Part shown: positions 58,001 through 64,000 of the stretch, one piece after another | How positions within the stretch are numbered: the first letter of the stretch is position 1 | Layout of the letters: every line of letters starts with the position of its first letter | Source of the DNA: Diacronema lutheri | Taxonomy: Eukaryota; Haptophyta; Pavlovophyceae; Pavlovales; Pavlovaceae | Reading direction: 5' to 3' | Length of the DNA stretch: 64,000 bases | NCBI GenBank assembly: GCA_019448385.1 | Contig: JAGTXO010000009.1 | Coordinates: 1 to 64,000, forward strand | Notes under the pieces: model-generated | What the model saw: the letters and a program-made list of their open reading frames with translations, nothing else | Database searches by the model: none | What the model was told of the DNA's origin: nothing | Program-made: the position numbers and the translations under genes

Positions 58001-61000
58001 ACGGTGAAGTTGATCATCGTCGTCTGCGCCTGGATCTCGGGGATGTAGTGCGGGTTGGGCAGCTTCGTCTGGATGTACATCTTGAAGGCGGGCTGGTCCG
58101 TCGCGACGCCGTCCGCGTCCTTGGTCGACATGACGTCGAGCTCGCCGTCGCCGATCTTGATCATGAGCTTGCGCCCCTTCTTGATGAACGAGCGCGCGAT
58201 CACGGGCTCGAGCACCGCGTCGATCGACTCGCCGATGTTCTCGAGCAGGATCGGTAGCCCCTCGCTCATCGCGCGGATCACCTTGTCGACGTAGCCCTTC
58301 GCGTTGAGCTCGACGAGCACGAGCCCGTTCTTCTCCTCGCGCTGCTTGATCCACGTGACGCCCTGCAGCTGCGGGTCGACGATGAGCGGCCAGCGCGAGC
58401 AGTTGTTGATGATCGCGCCGTTCTCGATCGAGAGCGCGTCCGCCGGCAGCCCCTCCGAGTTCCACGACGCGATCGTCGCCTCGTCGGTGAGCAGCTTGAG
58501 CGGCTCGATGGTCTGCGACGACGGGATGCCGCGCGACAGCACGTCGGGGATCCACTGCTCGCGCATCATCGCCTGGCGGAAGGCCATGTTGAATGGGCCG
58601 ATGTACGCGATGAAGGACGCGGTGACGAGCATGTCGCCCACCAGCCGCGAGAGCTGCGACTTGAGGTCGCCGACGCCGCCCGTCCAGCGCACGCCCTCGT
58701 CCTTGAGGCCGTTGACGAGCCGCTCGGCGAGGTTGAGCCGCTTCTTGGTCGAGTCGGCCTTTTCGATCAGCCGGTTCTTCTCGTCCGTCGCGTCCGACAG
58801 CTGCTGCTGCAGCGCGGCGCACTTGTCGTTGAGGTCCTGCACCTTCTTGCGCACGCCCGACAGCTTGTCGTCCGCCTCTTTGAGCTTCTTCTCGGCCTCC
58901 ATCAGCTTCTGCCGCTTGGGCTCGACCTCGAGGAAGATGTCGTGGTAGATGCAAATGTTCACCACCCACGCGCACAGCCCTGCCGCCGCGAGCGACTTGG
59001 ACTTCATGTATTCGTAGTTGAACTCGGGATCGGGCTTGTCGGGCGGGCCCGTGTACGTGCGCACCCAATTGTTCTTCGCCTCGACCCACAGGTTGTCCTT
59101 GTCGAAGTTGAGCAGAAGCTGGAGGAACTGCTCGGGCGAGCCCATCATCTTCTTCGCCGCGCTCCACGACACGTCGAGCTTCTTCAGGTTGGTGCCGACG
59201 GGCGCGAGCATGTAGGCGCACGCGGCCGTCACCTTGAGCACGGGCGCGGGCGGCGAGCCGAGAGACTTTAGTTCGGTGAGCGAGTTCTTGTCGAGGAGCT
59301 TGAGCGCATCCTCCGCCGCCTTGAGCGCCGGCTCCGCCGCGGCGAGGTCGTCCAAGCACTGCTTCTTGAAGGCGGCGACCTCCACCTGAATGATCGTCAC
59401 CTTCTCCTCCTCCACCGCCGCCTTGGCCGACTCGTCGGCGGCGATGTTGGACTCCTGCCCGACCTGCACGATGAGCTCGTCGGTCTCCTTCGACTTGATG
59501 TCGACGATTGCCGACTCGTCCGTCAGCTTGACCTGCATGTCCGCCACCTGCTCGGACGACTCGCGCAGCTTGATGAGGCCGGTCTCGAGGCGTGTCGTCT
59601 GCGTCGAGACGCGCAGCCGCTCCTGCGCGAGCATCTGCTTGTACAGCGCGATGAGCTCGAGGTACGATTTTGGCGTCGTGTACACGTTGCGCCGCAGCGA
59701 CGCCTTGTACTGCTGCGCCGACGTGCCGACGCTCTCGTGCACGTAGGCCATGTGCTGGCCGCACGCCGCGCGGTGCTCGGGCGTCTCCATCTCGACCTCC
59801 TCGAGGAAGCGCGACGCGACGGAGACAAGGGCCTCCTGCGGCCAGCCCATGAACCAGTCGATCGTCGTGCAGCCCGACAGCGCGGGGAACTTGCGGCAGC
59901 GCACGCGGAAGGTGTCGCCGACGGGGCTCATGCACATGACCACGTGCAGGTTGTGCCGCACCTTGTCGATGAAGTACGACCAGCACGCCTCGCGCGTGTC
60001 GAGCAGCCCGGCGGCCTTGACCTCGGCGCGGATCCCGTTGATCGCGATGTCCTTGTCCTCGTCCGAGTAGAGGTCGGGGATGATGCCCGACGAGAGGAAG
60101 TTGTTGAAGTAGACGAGAACCGTCTCCTGGAAGATCTGCTGGTCGGTGAAGAGGAAGACCATCTGCTCCGACTTGAGGCCCACCTTGGTGTACAGCGAGA
60201 GCAGGTCGAGCTTGAAGTCGGCGATGCCGTACGTCGGGCTCAGCTTGATCTGGAAGGTCGAGTAGCCCGAGATGAAGGCGGAGAGGCGCGAGAGCGACTG
60301 CTTGCCCGAGCCGCCGACGCCGACGAGCATCGCGTTGCCGCGCGGCGAGTCGATGATGCGCGAGATGCGCACGATGTGCTCCATCGCCGCCTGGAAGAGC
60401 ACCAGGTCCATCGTCGCGTTCACCTCGTTGTACTCGCTCAGCTTGCGCGTGAGCAGCGCGGAGAGCGCGTCGTACGTGTCGATGGCGCCGTACACCTTCT
60501 CGTCGCCGCCGGCGGCAAAGTTTGCAAACATGACGGGCTCGGCGAGGAGGGCCTCGGGCTTGATGAAGTCGACGTCCTTCGACGCGCGCCCGACCAGCTC
60601 CTTGAACTTGTCTTGGTCCTCCACCGAGACGAGCCGGTCGGAGTAGACGCGCAGCGCCTCGTGCACCCACAGGCGCGCGAAGAGCTGCGGCGACTTGAAG
60701 ATCTCGGGTCGCGTGTTGCACAGGCCCTGGAAGACGTTGGAGAGCTCGCGCAGGTTCCACTGGTAGTGGAACTTGATCGCGTTGGGCAAGAAGGTGTCGG
60801 CGACGAGCAGGTGCAGCGAGACGGCCGCGGCGACGAGCTGGTCGGCCTTGTCCGAGACCGCGCTCGCGAAGCTGCCGAGGTGGCCGGTGAAGATCTTGCC
60901 GTAGATCATGCGGCACACGTCGGCCTCGGGCGGCGGCGCGGCGAATGTCGCAAAGTGGCGCTGCATCCGGTCGATGATGTAGAAGGAGCCGGCGAGCGGG

Positions 61001-64000
61001 TTCATCGCGCCGACGAAGGACGTCTTGACGATCGACTTGAACGTGAGCTTCTTCAGGTCGTAAAAGCCGCCGTAGTCGATCTGCTGGCGCGCGAGTTCGA
61101 TGGCGGACTGGGTGCCGTACTTGTCGGGCGCGGGCATGTTGAAGTCGTCAATAAAGTAGACAAGCTTGCGCGTGCCCGGCGGGCCAAAGGACGAGCCGGT
61201 CTTCTTCTCGAGCGGCTGCTCGAGCATCGGCTGCAGTGACTCGGCGCCCGTGAACGAGTTGAAGTTGATGTTGAAGTACATCGAGGTCTCCTCGGGCATC
61301 GAGCGCAGGATCTCGCGCATCAGGCACGTCTTCGCCGTGCCCGGCCCGCCGACGAGCATCACCGGCTTGTTGAGACCGAGCAGCTGCATCGCGAGGAAGC
61401 CGATCCGCGTCGTGTCGAGCGTCGGCACGACGATGTCGGAGAACCTGCCCGTCACGTCGTGCTTGTACTCGGCGATCTGGTCGTTCCAATGCGCCGGCCG
61501 CTTGTCCGCCGGGTTGATGTAGTAGTCGAAGACGAGGCCCTCGTCGGGGAAGCGCACGGCCGACTTTGCAAACTCGGAGCGCCAGTAGTCGGAGAAGAGC
61601 TTGCGCATGTCCGAGCCCTTCTCGACGTTGAAGCCGCCGCCAAGCGCCCAGATGGCGGCGAACTGGAAGTAGGCCTCGTACACCTCCTTGTCCGAGCCCG
61701 GCGGCGCGTTCTCCTTGGTGAGCAGCCCCTCGAGGAGCTTGCAGACCGTCTGGACCATCGCAAAGTCCATCAGAGGCGTCACGTGCCGCCACTTCTCGCG
61801 CCGGATGTGGTCGAGCGTCGGCGCGACGTACTGGTCGAAGAGCTGCTCGAGCGTCGTCGCCACCTTCTGGTCGCCCATCGTCTCGACCCACGTCGTCACG
61901 TACGGCCGCCAGCCGATGTCCGACTCGTTGAGGAAGATGACGCCCGCGCGCGAGACGGTGGCGGGCGACGCGTTGCGCAGGTGCGAGATCTCAAAGATGA
62001 GGCGCATCGAGGAGGTGAGCGGGATGCGCTCGTTCGAGACGAGCGTGAGCACCTTGTTGTCGTCCATCACCGTGTTCATCGACTCGATCCATTCGGCGTC
62101 GATGTCGCCGTCGAGGATGATCCACTTGGGCTGGCCGCTCTCCATCCGCGAGTAGTCGCGCATCATCTTGGAGATGATCCCGTCGTACGGCTCCTTGGTG
62201 ACGGGGTGCATGTACCCGTACAGGTCGTCCACCGTGATCGCCTTCGGGTTGAGCGCCTGGCAGAGCGTCGCGCCGCCGCCCACGCCCATGTGCGTCCACG
62301 TGGCGGCGAGCGTCTCCCACAGCTTGGTCTTGGCCGCGCCGGCGGCGCCGAGCACGAAGCAGCAGTGGCGCACGCCGAGCATCTCGGCGAGGTTGCAGAT
62401 CTTGGTGACGAAGACATCCTCCGGCTGCAGCCCCGACTCGGGCTTGCCGATCACCTCCTTCACGCCACGCACGAGCTGCGGGTCGGTCGTGGCGGGTGAG
62501 TCGATGCGCGGGAAGAGGTCGTTGATCAGCCCGAGGAAGATGCCAAAGTCAGCGAGCACAAACTTGGGCAAGTTCACGTCGCGCAGCGCGCGCATCAGGA
62601 TCTGCTTCTCCGTCTTGTCCGGCTCGGCGCGCTTCATCCCGCCCGCGATGCGCAGGATGCCCTTCATCGCGCGCAGGCCCCAGTCGTAGTGGTGCTGCTT
62701 GGAGAGCAGCTCCTGGCAGAGCCCGAAGAGCGTCACGAACTTGTGCCCCAGCTCCTTCGCCTCGAGGAAGCCCTCCGCGTTGAGCGAGATCTCGGCGATG
62801 TTGCCAAAGTCGGGCACGACCATCGCGCACGGCCGGAAGAGCGCCTTGAGGTTCTCGGGCAGCTCGGTGCGGCCCGCGTAGCCCGGGTTCATCGTGATGA
62901 ACGCGCCGACGGTCGGGTTGAGCGCGATCTCGTCCTCCTCGAAGGTGAAGAGCGTCTTCTTGGAGCGGATGCCGTCGAGGATCGACAGGTACTGCCCGGC
63001 CACCACCGACAGCACCTCGACGGAGATGCGGTTGAACTCGTCAAAGCAGCCCCACGCGCCCGTCTGCGCGAGGCCCGAGAAGAAGTTGGCCATCACCTTG
63101 TTGGTCATCTGGTCGGAGCAGTTCTGCACGATCACCCAGATGGCGAGGCCGCGCCCGAGGTCCTTGGTCGTCTCCGTCTTGCCCGTGCCCGCGGGCCCCG
63201 CCGGCGCGCCGCCGAGGATGAGCCGCAGCGCCTGCGTGAGCGTGATGTAGCAGCGGTCGGTGAGCGCCGTGATCACGAGGCGGCCCGTGTTGCCCACGTA
63301 CTCGTAGCAGTAGGCCATCTCGGCGTCGCAGATGTTGATCAGGCAGTCGCTCGTCTCCTCGTCCCACCGGTACTTGAGCTGGCACTGCCACGCGAAGGCG
63401 CCCGCGTTGTCGATGCGCATGTTGATCAGCCGCTGCACGATGTCGCGCGCGTGCACCTCGACCGTGATGAGCGTGATGAACTTGACGCGGTCCGACTTGG
63501 AGAGCTTGCCGAGGACGAGGTCGACGAGCGTCTTGAGCCCGCCGATCACCACCTGCAGGTAGTCCTTGAGCGCGTTCTCGTTCCCCTGCTCGAGCCGCTC
63601 GAAGGCCGAGTTGACCTCCGTCGTCCACCAGACCTGGCCGGTCGTGAGCGACATCTGCGCGGGGTACTTGTACAGCCACTCGTGGCGCGGCAGCTCGACG
63701 AAGGAGTTGATCGCGTCGTGCAGCAGCATGCGCACCTCCTCGCGCGAATGTGCCATCAGCCCCGACAGCCAGTCCTCCACCTGCCCCTCGCACGCGTACT
63801 CCGTGGCGTAGGGCACGTACTCGTCGTCGGTCGACGTCATGCCCGTGCACACGCCCGTCTCCTTGCCCGACGCGTCCTTCACCCACTCGATCTTGCCCGT
63901 GTTGTCCGTGAACTTTGAAAAGTGCTCCTGCACCGCCGGCGGGTAGCGCCCCTTTGACAAAATGTCGATCAGGTCGGCGGGCGCGACGAAGTAGAAGCGC
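55039..64000 (-). CDS. Axonemal outer-arm dynein heavy chain, alpha/beta class (C-terminal part; 5' end beyond window)
   Basis: Motor of the ciliary outer arm. Exons (minus strand): beyond 64000 to 55766, 55636-55300 and 55194-55039; both introns are GT-AG. The frame is open at the right edge (RFYFVAPADLIDIL), so the start lies outside. AAA1 P-loop GPAGTGKTETTKD is near 63190; AAA2 GAAGAAKT near 62340 lacks the second invariant Gly; AAA3 GGPGTAKT is near 61340; AAA4 GVGGSGKQSLSRL near 60310. Coiled-coil stalk and microtubule-binding tip lie about 58600-59600. The C-terminus WVSGLFNPQAFLTAVMQVTA, RKNEWPLDN and KCPVYKTQQRGPTYVF matches the DNAH9/11/17 and Chlamydomonas ODA4 group. Confidence 0.93.

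Noticed and set aside
56737-58257. 506-residue plus-strand ORF opposite the dynein gene
   Set aside because: Leu/Arg/Glu-rich antisense frame typical of GC-rich coiled-coil genes, without independent support.
56768-60916. 1382-residue minus-strand ORF in another frame of the dynein gene
   Set aside because: Arg-rich shadow; the overlapping frame carries the full set of dynein AAA motifs.

Overview
The window reads as the end of a nuclear chromosome from a GC-rich, photosynthetic, flagellated protist. A haptophyte, possibly pavlovophyte-like, is my best guess; this is inference, not proof. The reasons are: eukaryotic genes with short GT-AG introns; plastid-type proteins (heme oxygenase, a ClpR-like Clp subunit) that start with ER-type signal peptides, as in algae with secondary plastids; flagellar genes (outer-arm dynein heavy chain, DYNLT2B, NEK kinase, ZC2HC1); secreted LamG and Ser-Pro-rich wall-type proteins; and a telomere-like array at the left edge. 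Genes are densely packed (31 protein genes and one tRNA in 64 kb). Neighbouring starts or stops are often only 25-120 bp apart, and most introns are 84-315 bp, often begin GTGCGC or GTGAGC and end GCAG or CAG.

Layout. 1-1680: subtelomere of CCCTCA (TGAGGG on the other strand) variant repeats, with an internal 14-bp satellite. 1.7-11.6 kb: beta-hydroxyacid dehydrogenase, HAD phosphatase, ankyrin-Tubby fusion, NodB polysaccharide deacetylase and heme oxygenase (divergent, 43 bp apart), MFS transporter and DYNLT2B (divergent). 11.9-21.5 kb: R3H protein, makorin, triple-LamG secreted protein, PTPS, METTL-type methyltransferase, tRNA-Trp. 21.5-30 kb: large CAP59/OCH1-like glycosyltransferase, ClpR, CNRIP1-like protein, two tandem Cys-rich type II membrane paralogs, 62-bp direct repeats. 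30-42.5 kb: NEK-like kinase, free-standing Nup96, DUF4239 protein, SEC14 protein, two-domain FABP protein, COG8. 42.5-55 kb: RPN6, TMEM144-like, alpha/beta hydrolase, KDEL receptor, GH16 glucanase, C2H2 zinc finger, ZC2HC1. 55-64 kb: outer-arm dynein heavy chain, running off the right edge.

Functional themes: secretory pathway and glycan or wall handling (COG8, KDEL receptor, SEC14, CAP59/OCH1, GH16, NodB deacetylase, LamG protein), cilia (dynein parts, NEK, ZC2HC1, perhaps Tubby and CNRIP1), proteostasis (RPN6, ClpR, makorin) and nuclear pore (Nup96). There is no sign of operons, phage or CRISPR. Exon boundaries were worked out by hand from splice sites and reading frame. Where exons are listed, the summed lengths are a multiple of three and end at a stop codon, but no transcript evidence was available.
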